Notes: generated by a model from the letters alone, not told the origin. A stretch of 64,000 nucleotides of DNA from Lentisphaerota bacterium (GCA_024225035.1 JAAEMX010000025.1:1-64000); one strand, 5' to 3'. Counted from the first letter of the stretch, positions 37,259 through 46,928 are shown. Numbers and translations: made by a program.

Positions 37259-38030
37259 TCATCTTGGCAGTCTGTGTTTAACTTCATCATAATTCATTCT
37301 TATTAACTCTGATTCTGAGATATTCGGTATTAGCTTGTCTCCAACCTTTATGGTGTAAGACCTTATAAAATTGTCAGTTATTATTATCGATTTTATGGTT
37401 CCGGTTTGCTTTTTATAGTTGACCTTTTGACCGAAAGCAAAATATGGATAGTTTTTAATTGCGCAACTTCCGTCTGCGTACTCCCCATATGAATCTCCTG
37501 AGAACTTATATATTTCTCTAATATTGTCAATTGAAAGTGCTATTATTACTGAAGAGCCACTGATGACAACTACCCAGAAGGAGCTGCTAATTAGTTTTTT
37601 AATTGTAAGGGATGGTTGTTTTATATATTTTATGGTCAAGTCATTTCCACAGTTGGAGCACTTTTCATTTCCTGCATTTGGAGCCTTACATTCATAGCAT
37701 TTAGGAAAATATTTGGCTGGGAGTTGCTTGATAAATGTTCTGCAGGTAGATTTTTTACACCACCAGAGTAAGGCGTAGACTGAAGCCAGAGCAAGGATTA
37801 GATAAAACGGCTTGAAGAAATCAGTTAATGCTTCGATAGTTCTGCTTTTATTACTTAACAGGTATATAGCTACAATGGCTAAAGTGGCCCAAAAAAATCC
37901 CCCCAAGAGTAATGATGCCCATTTCTTTTAAAAAGCCAGATTTAAAGAAGCTTATATCACGATTAATTCTTCTTTGCGCTTTCTCGGAAAACCTTAAAAC
38001 ATCGATATCCATCCCCATACCTATACTCAT
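37259..38030 (-). pseudogene. Zinc-ribbon membrane protein, frameshifted near the N-terminus
   Basis: The long frame (37906-37259, 215 residues) lacks any ATG and would begin with TTG. It has hydrophobic segments at 5-20, 33-48 and 110-128, and a zinc-ribbon CYEC...CSNCG between them. The natural N-terminus lies in another frame beginning at ATG 38030: MSIGMGMDIDVLRFSEKAQR, ending in FLKEMGIITLGG. The two join at adjacent runs of six C and seven A (37891-37904 on the plus strand) by removing one base. Probably an inner-membrane protein of unknown function whose frame is broken by an extra base, or a sequencing slip. Confidence 0.6.
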
Positions 38031-38259
38031 TCCTGTTTCTTCTGCTTAAAATATTTACTTTGGAATATATGATAATGCTTAAATAACAACTTCTATAGTA
38101 AAAACGTCAAGTTATTTTCATATTTTTGTATGACTTATATAACAAAAACAACTAAAAATGATTAGCTAAAATTGTAAAATCCTAATTGGGCAGTATGGTT
38201 ACTGGCACAAAGCATTGAATGAGGATTCTTGGGTGGTATCGCTTGTTGGAGGAAAAGTT

Positions 38260-39593
38260 ATGAAAAAATCTTTTTGGGGAAGTGTGCTGTTTGCATTATT
38301 TCTCATGGCCGAAGCACTGGCGGGCATTCCAATAGAAATCCTTACTACTGCAAATGATGTAACGATCCCTCCCTCGATGGCCGAAAATGGCAAAAGTTTT
38401 ATATATGCAGCGTTTGACAAAAACTCTCAAAAGCCTGGGTTATTCGTATCTTATATGAAACCCGATGGTACTTTCAGCAGACCATTTATCGCTTTCAATT
38501 CAGATATCAGGGCTGAAGGAATCAAAGAGCACTTTAGAGTCCTTCTCCCATTAGAACTTTCTTAAAGCAGTTTAGTAATCAAACTGGCAATCCTCCTCGG
38601 AATACCGGATTTAATTCCCCAACAATCCTTGATAATATAATAACGTTTAGTGCAACTCTTGAAAATGGCAGGCATGGAGTTTTCTATGCAAAAAAGTTTT
38701 CTGACCGATGGAGAATTTTTCCGATTGCACTTGACGGAGAGTCTGCTCCCGGCAAAAAAGAATACTCTTTGAGTTCTTTTGATGCTCCATACATAACAGT
38801 GAATTCAGAAGCCATTTTTTTAGCAAGTTTAAATGATGATACTGATGTTGTTTATTCTTACAAAATCTCTACAAGAAAAAAGTTGAACTGTAATAAGCCT
38901 TGCATTCTACATGAAGCAAATGATAATGCTTTTGATTTTTACGATATATCAATTGCTCAAGGCACATTTGCAACCCGTGCGGAAACAGCAGACGGAGTAA
39001 TGTCCATGTTTATTTTTGACCGTAAAAGTAAAAAATTAATTCAGAAAATTCCTGATAATTATAATTACCTTAATCAAAGGAAACCTGTGATACTTGGGGG
39101 ACCATCTTACTTTTCTGAAAAATTGGCGTTTTCAGCATATTCAAGAGATATCGACAATAAAATTATTTCAGCAATCTATTCTAATGCAGGAGGAAATAAC
39201 TATGCTGAACCAGTTGTTCGCTCGGGTAAAGTTTATAAGTCCATTAATACAGCTTTTACGTACCGCGTTAGAAATCCTACTCTTTACTTAGAAGATGACA
39301 AGGCGCTTATTGCTTTTATGGGGTATCCTTTTAATGGCAAAGATGCCACTGGAGTGTACTTGGCCAAAATCGACAAAGGGAAAGTTAAACTGTCAACGAT
39401 TGCTGTTCCCGGTCAAGTTGTTGGGGAGAATATGGTGATTAGAACAGCGACCATTGGAGCAGTCAGTTTGAGAAAGGGGATTATTCCGCTTCTTATCAAG
39501 CTTTTCAATGGACAGGAATTGATTGCTGTTGTTAACTTAAACAAAAAACGTGCGGTCAGGGCTGAGGGCTCTGCCGCACATTTGAATTTATAA
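38260..39593 (+). pseudogene. Secreted beta-rich protein, frameshifted at about 38540
   Basis: Starts at ATG 38260 after TTGGAGGAAAAG with signal peptide MKKSFWGSVLFALFLMAEALA. The first frame ends at 38565. The other frame continues directly as SPSPIRTFLKQFSNQTGNPP from about 38538 and runs to 39593 in frame with the next open stretch. Restoring one base between 38536 and 38562 gives a protein of about 445 residues with repeated strand-turn units (FIYAAFDKNSQKPGLF, HGVFYAKKFSDRW, AVFLASLNDDTDVVYSY) that look like a beta-propeller. No family recognised; extracellular. Confidence 0.65.
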
Positions 39594-39596
39594 AGC

Positions 39597-41132
39597 TTAT
39601 ACCAGCACCGGTTCGGCTTTAACTTCCTTTATTTCAACCTGTTTGGGTTTGATATGACGTGAGTAAATGTGCTTGATGCCGTTAACCAGTTTGGGCATTG
39701 TCGCGTCATGTGAAAGGTAGTCATAAGCTTTTACGTAGTTGTGCTCTATGAGTTCCTTGCGCACTGAACCAATAAACATTTTATCTACCCAGTTCATGGC
39801 ATCCGCTGTGACCGCTTCATTTTGATAGCACCCCGGGGTGTAGTCACCTTTTTCAGCGGCTTCAACCAGCGGAGTTACCAGGCCAAAATCGGTACCGTGA
39901 GTCTTCATGCCGATCTCTTCAGTCAGAGGCTTGAAGGAATTGAGCTTGCTGTCCATGTAAAATGGAATACAGGCTCTTGCCATTTCGTTAAGAGCATTTT
40001 CCCAGCCGCCAGCTGAACTGGCTATGACGCCGATAGTTTTCATCGGAGCCAGGTTCTCGTAAACAGAATCCAGAGTTTCCAGTGAGAAATCTTTACCTAA
40101 ATGATAGTATGGTAAACCGATTTTTTCAGCGAAATCAATGGTTTCAGCAAAGTACTGTTTATCGTCTTTGTCCGGATGAGTCACGACAAATGCAACATCA
40201 ATATTGCGGGTGGCTCGGTATTCACGGGCTACCAGCATGGCTTCTTTCAAGCGCTTGCGGTAAACCGGGCGTACCGGAGAAACGAAAATAATGGTTTCCC
40301 GGTCGATATGTCCAGTTTCGTATTTGTAGTTACGGCTTGATTTCTTGAGTTTGCGCTCCCTCAGGAACTGCAGGAAAATCTTGCGTGGGTTCATGCGTAT
40401 AAACGGCTTTGATGAAGCGAATTCAAGGAAGTCAGGAATTTCAAATATGTGATCGCGCGGGATATCATATTTATGCAGAAAGCTTTCACGTTGCGTTGGA
40501 TTCAACACAATATGATAAAGGTTATTCAATTTATAAGGGCCTCCTGAATACTCTTTGTCGGAGCCATATGCAGAAATTTTTTGCAGAGCGAATGGTTTTA
40601 TGCGCTGGATTTTCTCTGGGCGTTCGGCATCCGGGTCTGCTGAGTGACTCATGAAGGGGCGCTCAGGATATTTCTGCATGATTTCAAGCAGTGCAGCGGC
40701 AGCAGCAGGCTGTGCATGGCGCAGTGAAATCAGATTGTATACCAGTACCGGCGTGTTATGATGACAAGCCCGCAGCAGCTTTTCGAGGCGTTTACGGATT
40801 TTTTGCTTATGCGATTCAAACAGCTCAAGCCATTGAGCATCAGAAATTGTTTGAACACCCTCGGTTTCGGGCCCGTGGGTGAATTGATTCGCGAAAAGCA
40901 GCATCGAGTCGTTATGATAAAAGTCAAGTCGGGATACTACCGACTGTTTATGTCCGATGGGGTTGCGTGGCGCAAACTTTGTTTCACAGCGTCCAGTAAT
41001 GACTTGGACGCTGATGTCCAGCTTATTGAGCAGTCTTCTGTATTCGCGAGCCTGCAAGGCTACGCCGTCAAGACCACCGTTGCGCATTATAATAACCGGG
41101 AAAGTCAAATGTTCATTAGAACTAAATGGCAT
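39597..41132 (-). CDS. Glycosyltransferase family 4-like protein
   Basis: 511 residues from the ATG at 41132, which has AGGA at good distance; the frame extends to 41186. Two Rossmann-like halves are seen: an N-terminal one with MRNGGLDGVALQAREY near the start and a C-terminal one with TIIFVSPVRPVYRKRLKEAM (strand and donor-site Arg/Lys) and SSAGGWENALNEMARACIPF, whose Glu-containing segment corresponds to the nucleotide-sugar EXE-like region of GT-B enzymes. The donor and acceptor are unknown. It is followed by a Lys/Glu-rich tail (KQVEIKEVKAEP). No membrane span; cytoplasmic. Confidence 0.78.
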   Translation of the reverse strand: MPFSSNEHLTFPVIIMRNGGLDGVALQAREYRRLLNKLDISVQVITGRCETKFAPRNPIGHKQSVVSRLDFYHNDSMLLFANQFTHGPETEGVQTISDAQWLELFESHKQKIRKRLEKLLRACHHNTPVLVYNLISLRHAQPAAAAALLEIMQKYPERPFMSHSADPDAERPEKIQRIKPFALQKISAYGSDKEYSGGPYKLNNLYHIVLNPTQRESFLHKYDIPRDHIFEIPDFLEFASSKPFIRMNPRKIFLQFLRERKLKKSSRNYKYETGHIDRETIIFVSPVRPVYRKRLKEAMLVAREYRATRNIDVAFVVTHPDKDDKQYFAETIDFAEKIGLPYYHLGKDFSLETLDSVYENLAPMKTIGVIASSAGGWENALNEMARACIPFYMDSKLNSFKPLTEEIGMKTHGTDFGLVTPLVEAAEKGDYTPGCYQNEAVTADAMNWVDKMFIGSVRKELIEHNYVKAYDYLSHDATMPKLVNGIKHIYSRHIKPKQVEIKEVKAEPVLV

Positions 41133-41186
41133 GTTCTGTTCCTGCTTTAAGAATGTCCCTGAAAACTGTGCGTGCCTTTTGTTCAC

Positions 41187-41538
41187 GCCTGCTAAAACGC
41201 TTTTATAAGCGTTTGACTTAGTAATTGCGAATCATTTTAGGGAGTTTTAGAAAACTTTCAACTGCTGTAACGAAAAATTAACAAAAAAACAGCGATTTTG
41301 TCATAAAGTACTACAAAATGAGAGTGTTTACAGAATTGTTTAACTGCAACGCTTTTGAAACAAAAAAACAGGTTACCTTGTTATTGCTTAAGCTGAGTTG
41401 TATATTACAACGGAAAATGCAGTGCTCAATTTGGATGACTTCCGCAGTATGTTGTAATATTTAAGTATCTAATCCGCAAGGAACAGATATTAATAAGCAA
41501 GCACTGCTTAAATGAATATCATTGCAAGGAGACTTTAC
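41187..41538. other. Intergenic region
   Basis: About 350 bases between divergent genes holding promoters for both; AT-rich with several poly-A/T runs. No ORF, tRNA or strong hairpin seen. The end carries AAGGAGAC, the Shine-Dalgarno for the ATG at 41539. Confidence 0.35.
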
Positions 41539-43218
41539 ATGGGAGTAAAGAAAAGTTCTACAATAATTTCTGGTCATCGCAATCCCGATATAGATAGTAT
41601 TTCCGCTGCTTGTGCTTTGGCTGAATTGCGCAGTCGTCTCGGCATGAAGGGTGTTGTGCCTATTTGTCCGGGAGCAATGCCAGAGCGGGCTCGCTTTCTT
41701 TTTGAAAAATTTTCCGTAAAACCGCCTGCAATCTGCACGGACCTTTATCCGAAAATAAAGGATATCATGGATACTTCTCCGCCGGTAATTGCGCAGGGGA
41801 CTCCGCTGTTGGACGCGATTTGCAGCCTTAGCGAATCACACCTTTCAAGGTTGCCGGTCACGACTCACGAAAACAAGCTGCTGGGTATGCTTAGTCCTTT
41901 GTCATTGTTGTCAAACCTGCTGCGGATTGGTGACAAGTCTGATAACACCAGTTTTACAGGAAGACGGGTGTTTTCATCTCCGGAGCTGATTGTCAAAGTG
42001 CTTGCCGCTGAAGCTATAAACCTTTATGACAAATCCAAGCGCCAGAATTTTGATGTGTTTGTCGCTGCAATGAATTTGGACAGTTTCTTTCAGCACCTGC
42101 CGGCAGATAAACCTGACAAAACAGCGATCATAGTTGGTGACCGTCCGGATATTCATCTGATGGCGTTGAATGTGGGAGTCCGGCTCCTGATCATTACCGG
42201 CGACCGTCCGGTCGATCCGACAATTTTGAAAGAAGCGCGAGTGAAAAAGGTCTGCATTATACAGACTAAATTTGACTCTGCAACTGTAATTCGCCGTCTC
42301 AAATTTAGTGTTCCGGTAGAAAAAAGTGCTTCATTAATGAGCACAGCGCCGCTATCTCCGCAAACTCGTTTGCGTGATGTCCGCAAGGCCATTTTTGCCT
42401 CTCCTGAAGATGTTTTTCCGGTGCAGTCTGCTGCCGAAAAGCTTTTAGGCGTAGTCTGTAAAAGTGATTTTGACAATGGCGATCCATACCGCCTGATTAT
42501 GGTTGACCATAATGAGCTTGATCAAAGCTTGCCCGGAGCCGAAGAAACTCCGATTGTTGAGGTAGTTGACCACCATCGGCTCGGAATGCCGCCGACTGTC
42601 CTGCCGATCAAAATTACCTGTGATATTGTTGGCAGTACCTGCACTCTGATTGCGGAAATGTATCGTCAAAACGGAGAGCGCCCGACGAAAGAAATCGCGG
42701 GATTGCTGATTGGCGGAATTATTTCTGATACTCTGCTGCTGCGTTCCCCGACTTCAACAACGCGGGATGAAGCTGCACTTGCCTGGCTTGAAAAGATTGC
42801 CGGGATGAAAGGTGAAGATCTGATGCACGAAATGATGAGTATCGGTTCACTTCTGGTTAACAGTACTCCATCGGAAATTGTTAATGCCGACCGCAAGGAT
42901 TATTCCGAAGGCGGTATGCAGTTTGCGCTTGCTCAGGTTGAAGAAACTAACTTTGAACAGCTGCATACCCGCATGGACGAGCTGCTTGAAGAGATAAGTA
43001 CCACAGTTAAATCAGAAAAGCTGGCATTTTTCGGGCTTCTGGTTACTGACGTTGTTCGTGAAAACTCAGAGCTTTTGGCTTGGGGTAACTCTGAAGTTAT
43101 GGGATCCTTGCCGTACAAGCCTGCCGGGAAAAATCTGTTTAGTTTGCCTGGTGTCTTAAGCCGCAAAAAGCAGCTGTTACCGCAAATGCTCGGAGTATTT
43201 TCTGACTTAGGACAATGA
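41539..43218 (+). CDS. ppaC: Putative manganese-dependent inorganic pyrophosphatase with CBS and DRTGG insert
   Basis: 559 residues from the ATG at 41539 (AAGGAGAC upstream; 41512 is the longer frame). A DHH-type pyrophosphatase: metal motifs GHRNPDIDS (about 12-20) and VDHHRLG, with a DHHA2 C-terminal domain. Between them lie a CBS pair (VIAQGTPLLDAICSLSESHLSRLPV) and a DRTGG-type domain (TAIIVGDRPDIHLMAL, ITGDRP). The CBS/DRTGG insert makes pyrophosphate hydrolysis subject to adenine-nucleotide control. It drives biosynthesis by removing PPi; the next genes (prs, ribosomal proteins) are biosynthetic. Confidence 0.93.
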   Translation: MGVKKSSTIISGHRNPDIDSISAACALAELRSRLGMKGVVPICPGAMPERARFLFEKFSVKPPAICTDLYPKIKDIMDTSPPVIAQGTPLLDAICSLSESHLSRLPVTTHENKLLGMLSPLSLLSNLLRIGDKSDNTSFTGRRVFSSPELIVKVLAAEAINLYDKSKRQNFDVFVAAMNLDSFFQHLPADKPDKTAIIVGDRPDIHLMALNVGVRLLIITGDRPVDPTILKEARVKKVCIIQTKFDSATVIRRLKFSVPVEKSASLMSTAPLSPQTRLRDVRKAIFASPEDVFPVQSAAEKLLGVVCKSDFDNGDPYRLIMVDHNELDQSLPGAEETPIVEVVDHHRLGMPPTVLPIKITCDIVGSTCTLIAEMYRQNGERPTKEIAGLLIGGIISDTLLLRSPTSTTRDEAALAWLEKIAGMKGEDLMHEMMSIGSLLVNSTPSEIVNADRKDYSEGGMQFALAQVEETNFEQLHTRMDELLEEISTTVKSEKLAFFGLLVTDVVRENSELLAWGNSEVMGSLPYKPAGKNLFSLPGVLSRKKQLLPQMLGVFSDLGQ

Positions 43219-43370
43219 TATCAGGTCAATTTAAGTCTCATCGTTAAAGATAACTGGCTGTGTGATCCTTTTTCTGTTTAAAAATTATAGAATAAAATAA
43301 ACAGAAAAAGGCACTTGTGTCTGTCTGCCGAAATACTTCCAAAAACATCTGAAAAAAAGCTGTAATTTAC
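43219..43370. other. Post-ppaC intergenic with a long AU-rich inverted repeat
   Basis: A perfect 14-bp inverted repeat (43267-43280 with 43298-43311) with a 17-base loop lies 50 bases past ppaC. There is no following T-run, so it is a weak terminator candidate or RNA-stability element. Confidence 0.6.
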
Positions 43371-43398
43371 TTGTAATTACGGTAATTGCATGTAGTAT
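43371..43398 (+). promoter_or_regulatory. Candidate promoter of the prs-bamA operon
   Basis: TTGTAA at 43371-43376 and TAGTAT at 43393-43398, 16 bases apart. It is the only pair I see before the structured leader; a further TATGAT at 43415 lacks a good -35. Confidence 0.45.
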
Positions 43399-43417
43399 AC
43401 GTCTTCTGTATTAATAT

Positions 43418-43541
43418 GATCTGTGAGATCGAAACCTTAATCCCGTTTTGGGATTTGTTACTCGAAATATCGAGTCACCCGGAAGGTTTTGCGTTGCGAC
43501 ACTAGTCGGTTTTGTGTCGTATCCTTTTTCCGGTTAAGGAT
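43418..43541 (+). ncRNA. Structured leader RNA upstream of prs
   Basis: A multi-stem RNA. P1 AAACCTT/AAGGTTT (43432-43438 with 43483-43489) encloses two hairpins: AATCCC-GTTTT-GGGATT (43439-43455) and ACTCGA-AATA-TCGAGT (43460-43475), forming a three-way junction. A stem of eight follows (43495-43502 with 43514-43521, one G-U pair), then a short ATCCTT/AAGGAT hairpin (43521-43541). It is about 150 nt of leader without coding potential, ahead of prs and ribosomal-protein genes. I could not match it to any riboswitch class I know; it may be a new regulatory leader or a ribosomal-protein feedback site. Confidence 0.6.
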
Positions 43542-43573
43542 TTGTTCTCCATAAGACTTGGAATTTTAAGGAT

Positions 43574-44527
43574 ATGGACATGCCGAAAAACATATGTGTT
43601 TATTCTGGTTCATCGAATCCAAAATTGTCGGAAGCAATTGCTGACTATTTGGGGATTCCACTCGGAAAGGTTGACCTTACCCGTTTTCCGGATGGAGAGA
43701 TTTTCGTACAATTTGGGGAAAATATACGCCGTGCAGACGTTTTTATAATCCAACCTACCTGCTGTCCGGCTAACGAAAATTTGATGGAACTCTTAATCAT
43801 GCTTGACGCTGCAAAACGTGCGTCAGCAGCTCGAATCACCGCAGTGCTTCCATTTTACGGCTACGCCCGTCAGGACCGCAAAGACCGTCCCCGCGTGCCG
43901 ATTACTGCCAAACTGGTTGCCAACCTTCTGGTTGCTGCCGGCGCAAACCGCATTATCGCTATGGACCTTCACTCACAGCAGATTCAAGGCTTCTTTGATA
44001 TCCCGGTGGATCATCTTTACGCCAGACCTGTACTCGTGCCTTACCTCAAGAAGAAACTCGGTCCTGAGCCGGTAGTTGTTTCTCCTGACTCGGGCAGTGT
44101 AAAAATGGCTATGGCCTATTGTGATATGCTTGATGCTGGACTGGCCGTTGTTGCCAAACGACGCATCGATGCTGATTCTGTAGCTTCCTCACACCTCGTT
44201 GGTGAAGTCAAAGGCAAAACCTGCGTAATTACTGATGACCTGACTTCAACAGCCGGTACAATCTGTGCTGCTGCTGACATTCTCAAGAACAAGGGTGCTG
44301 ATAAAGTCTACGTAGCTGTTTCTCACTGCCTGCTGAATGATAAAGGCAGAGAAAAACTGTTGTCCAGTGATTCCATCGAAGAACTTATTACCACTGACGG
44401 TGTACCTGTGGAAAATCATCTTGATGGAAAAGTCAAAGTCTTAAGCGTGGCTCCGCTCTTGGGCGAAGCAATCAAACGCATACATGAAGGAAAGTCAGTA
44501 TCTTCTCTTTTTAAGATAAAGAAATAA
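43574..44527 (+). CDS. prs: Ribose-phosphate pyrophosphokinase (PRPP synthetase)
   Basis: It makes phosphoribosyl pyrophosphate for nucleotide, histidine and NAD synthesis. 317 residues with VYSGSSNPKLSEAI, FPDGEIFVQF, ARQDRKDRPR (ATP loop), the metal segment MDLHSQQIQGFFD and the PRPP-binding TDDLTSTAGTI. An upstream AAGGAT supports a start at 43574; Met3 is equally close. First gene of a long operon; the leader region is highly structured. Confidence 0.97.
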   Translation: MDMPKNICVYSGSSNPKLSEAIADYLGIPLGKVDLTRFPDGEIFVQFGENIRRADVFIIQPTCCPANENLMELLIMLDAAKRASAARITAVLPFYGYARQDRKDRPRVPITAKLVANLLVAAGANRIIAMDLHSQQIQGFFDIPVDHLYARPVLVPYLKKKLGPEPVVVSPDSGSVKMAMAYCDMLDAGLAVVAKRRIDADSVASSHLVGEVKGKTCVITDDLTSTAGTICAAADILKNKGADKVYVAVSHCLLNDKGREKLLSSDSIEELITTDGVPVENHLDGKVKVLSVAPLLGEAIKRIHEGKSVSSLFKIKK

Positions 44528-44564
44528 AGAAATTCATACTTAATAAAAAAAGGAAAGGAATAGT

Positions 44565-45182
44565 ATGAGCACAACAACCTATGAACTTTCGGTTACACCG
44601 AGAAGTGAATTCGGTAAGAATGCTTCCAGGCGCGCTAGAAGAGCCGGTATGATTCCTGCCGTAGTTTACTCTCACGGTAAAGAGGGTGATGCCCTGTTCG
44701 TTGATTCCAGCGAGTGGGCCGTTCTTTCAAACCACGATTTCAACCTGGTAACTCTTATCGACGGCAAAAAGAAAACTGCCGCTCTGGTAAAAGAAGTTCA
44801 AATCAACTACCTGAAAAATCAGGTCGTTCACATTGACTTCCAGGCTGTCAAAGCTAACGAAGCAGTTACTGCTACAGTTCCGGTTCACGCCGCTCTTGGT
44901 GAAGCTGCCGGTATTGCTCAGGGTGGAATGCTCGAGCAGGCTGTACACGAAATCGAAGTCAAATGTCTGCCATCCAAACTTCCAGAGTCTATCGAAGTCG
45001 ATATTAGCGGTCTGGAAATGGAACAGTCTGTCCACGTGAGAGATATTGAGTTACCTGAAGACGTTGAACTGACTTCTGATGGTGATTTGGTAGTATTTGC
45101 AATAGCCAAGCCTGCTGCGGAAACTTCAGCTGAATCAGTTGCTGAAGGCGAAGCTGGTGAAGAAGGCGAAGCTGCTGAGTAA
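44565..45182 (+). CDS. rplY: 50S ribosomal protein L25 (Ctc/TL5 form)
   Basis: 205 residues in the two-domain form: the L25 5S rRNA-binding domain (NASRRARRAGMIPAVVYSHGKE) and the Ctc/TL5 C-terminal beta domain (GIAQGGMLEQAVHEIEVKCLP). The tail is acidic (EGEAGEEGEAAE), as often seen. The start follows AAAGGAAAGGAATAG. It sits between prs and pth, a common order in bacteria. Confidence 0.95.
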   Translation: MSTTTYELSVTPRSEFGKNASRRARRAGMIPAVVYSHGKEGDALFVDSSEWAVLSNHDFNLVTLIDGKKKTAALVKEVQINYLKNQVVHIDFQAVKANEAVTATVPVHAALGEAAGIAQGGMLEQAVHEIEVKCLPSKLPESIEVDISGLEMEQSVHVRDIELPEDVELTSDGDLVVFAIAKPAAETSAESVAEGEAGEEGEAAE

Positions 45183-45217
45183 GTATTTTTTGGAAGGTAG
45201 TAATTAAGGAAGAGTCA

Positions 45218-45859
45218 ATGAGTCGTCAAATGCAAAACAGCATAAATCTGATAGTTGGTCTGGGTAACCCCGGCTCTGAGTATCAGGGAACCAGGCATAA
45301 TGTCGGGTTTGATGTTATTGACGCTCTTTTGGAAAGACTGCCAAATACTTTTATAAGAAAAGAAGGGTGCAGCAGTATTTTTTGGGAAGGTCGCTTCAGA
45401 GGACGTAAGCTCCTGTTGCAGAAGCCGATGACCTTTATGAATCTAAGTGGCAAAGCTGTGGCTAAACTGGCCGCGAAAAATGAAATTTTGCCGCAGGAGA
45501 TAATGTTGGTATATGACGATATGGATTTACCTCTGGGGCGGATTAGAATCCGCAAAAACGGCAGCAGTGCCGGACACAACGGAGTACAATCGGTAATAGA
45601 TTGCCTGAACACCGCAAAATTCCCCAGGGTAAGAGTCGGTATCGGTCGTATGAAACGCCAGCAGCACATTGATCATGTGCTCAGCGGTTTCAGTGATGAA
45701 GAAGCTGAAACGCTGAATGAAGTTAAAAAAATAACTGTAGACGCACTTATTCTGAGTTTAAGTCGTGGAGTTACAACCGCAATGAATCAGTATAACGGAA
45801 AAGCGGTATCCGACGACGAAGAAAATAACGCCGGTCAAACAACCGGTTCCCATAATTAA
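45218..45859 (+). CDS. pth: Peptidyl-tRNA hydrolase
   Basis: It recycles tRNA from peptidyl-tRNA released prematurely. 213 residues with VGLGNPGSEYQGTRHNVGF (catalytic His in RHN), FMNLSGKAV, the Asp of VYDDMDLPLG and NGSSAGHNGVQSVI. Length is normal; the last 20 residues are polar. It overlaps nothing but abuts rpsF by two bases, so the two are co-translated. Confidence 0.96.
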   Translation: MSRQMQNSINLIVGLGNPGSEYQGTRHNVGFDVIDALLERLPNTFIRKEGCSSIFWEGRFRGRKLLLQKPMTFMNLSGKAVAKLAAKNEILPQEIMLVYDDMDLPLGRIRIRKNGSSAGHNGVQSVIDCLNTAKFPRVRVGIGRMKRQQHIDHVLSGFSDEEAETLNEVKKITVDALILSLSRGVTTAMNQYNGKAVSDDEENNAGQTTGSHN

Positions 45860-45875
45860 TATGGAGGATAATCCC

Positions 45876-46235
45876 TTGAATAAATATGAAGCAATTTTCA
45901 TTCTGGATATCCGGAAAGTAGATGATGAAGGAAAAACCTTCACTTCTGAACTTACTGAGATGATCAAAGAGTGGAGCGGCGAAATGGTTGAAGCTGTTTC
46001 TTTAGGCCGTTCCCAGTTCGCTTATGAGATTAAAAAACGTAAAGCCGGTATCTACTGGAACTATGTTTTTACAGCCGACTCTGAAAAAGTTATGGCTATC
46101 AAAAATAAATTCCGTCTTGACGAACGCGTACTCCGTAACATGATCATCAAATTTGATCGTCCGGAAGTAGTCAACACTGTTAGAAACCAGGCTGAAGAAG
46201 CTGCAGCTGAACCTGCAGAACCTGCTGCCAAGTAA
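45876..46235 (+). CDS. rpsF: 30S ribosomal protein S6
   Basis: 119 residues from a TTG at 45876. An ATG at 45861 opens the frame, but its first codons contain GGAGGA, the natural Shine-Dalgarno of the TTG, and S6 proteins begin with the (M)NKYEAIFIL seen here. Ends in an Ala/Glu/Pro-rich tail. It pairs with S18 in the 30S platform, whose gene follows after ssb. Confidence 0.95.
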   Translation: MNKYEAIFILDIRKVDDEGKTFTSELTEMIKEWSGEMVEAVSLGRSQFAYEIKKRKAGIYWNYVFTADSEKVMAIKNKFRLDERVLRNMIIKFDRPEVVNTVRNQAEEAAAEPAEPAAK

Positions 46236-46275
46236 TCGTTACAGCTGAAACTCTTAATCGGGCAAGGAGGGCACT

Positions 46276-46881
46276 ATGGCATCCCTTAATAAAGTATTTC
46301 TGATTGGAAACCTGACTCGTGAGCCGGAACTGAGATATACTCCAGGCGGAGCGGCAGTTTGTGAGTTTGGTATGGCTATCAACCGCAAATTCACATCCAA
46401 TAATCAGGATAAAGAAGAGACCTGTTTCGTAGAGATCGTTGTCTGGGGTAAACAGGCGGAATCTTGCCAGCGGTACCTCGATAAAGGCGCTATGGCAATG
46501 GTTGAAGGCCGCCTCCAGCTCGACCAATGGGAAGATCGTGAATCCGGCTCAAAACGCTCCAGAATGCGGGTAGTTGCTGAGAGAGTTCAGTTCTTGAACA
46601 CTCGCGGCAGTCAGCAGGCTGGAAGTGGTTATCAACAGCAGAGTAACAGCGGCTATCAGCAGAATAATGGTGGCAGTGGTTATCAGCAGCAGAATAACGG
46701 TGACAGTGGCAACCAGCAGCAGAATAATGGCGGCAGTTACCAGCAAAACAATGGTGGCGGCAGCCATTCAGCTCCTCAGCAAAATGCTGCACCTAACGCT
46801 CAGCAAGGCGGAAATGGTTTCCCGCCAATGCCTGATAACGCTTTCAATGTTGATGATGTCGAAGACGATATCCCATTTTAA
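46276..46881 (+). CDS. ssb: Single-stranded DNA-binding protein with Q/N/G-rich tail
   Basis: 201 residues. The OB-fold (1-105) begins MASLNKVFLIGNLTREPELRY and includes FVEIVVWGKQAE. From about residue 115 the linker is unusually rich in Gln, Asn and Gly with a repeating GYQQQNNGGS-like unit, then the conserved acidic tip DDVEDDIPF that recruits partner proteins. It lies between rpsF and rpsR as in many bacteria. Confidence 0.97.
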   Translation: MASLNKVFLIGNLTREPELRYTPGGAAVCEFGMAINRKFTSNNQDKEETCFVEIVVWGKQAESCQRYLDKGAMAMVEGRLQLDQWEDRESGSKRSRMRVVAERVQFLNTRGSQQAGSGYQQQSNSGYQQNNGGSGYQQQNNGDSGNQQQNNGGSYQQNNGGGSHSAPQQNAAPNAQQGGNGFPPMPDNAFNVDDVEDDIPF

Positions 46882-46928
46882 GACAAAATTTAATTGTACA
46901 AAAATAACATAATTACAGGATAAAAATT

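Noticed and set aside
21000..39600. Prophage or integrative element downstream of tRNA-Arg
   Set aside because: The AT-rich accessory region begins beside a tRNA, but I see no integrase, phage structural gene, transposase or a second copy of the tRNA 3' end as an attachment site.
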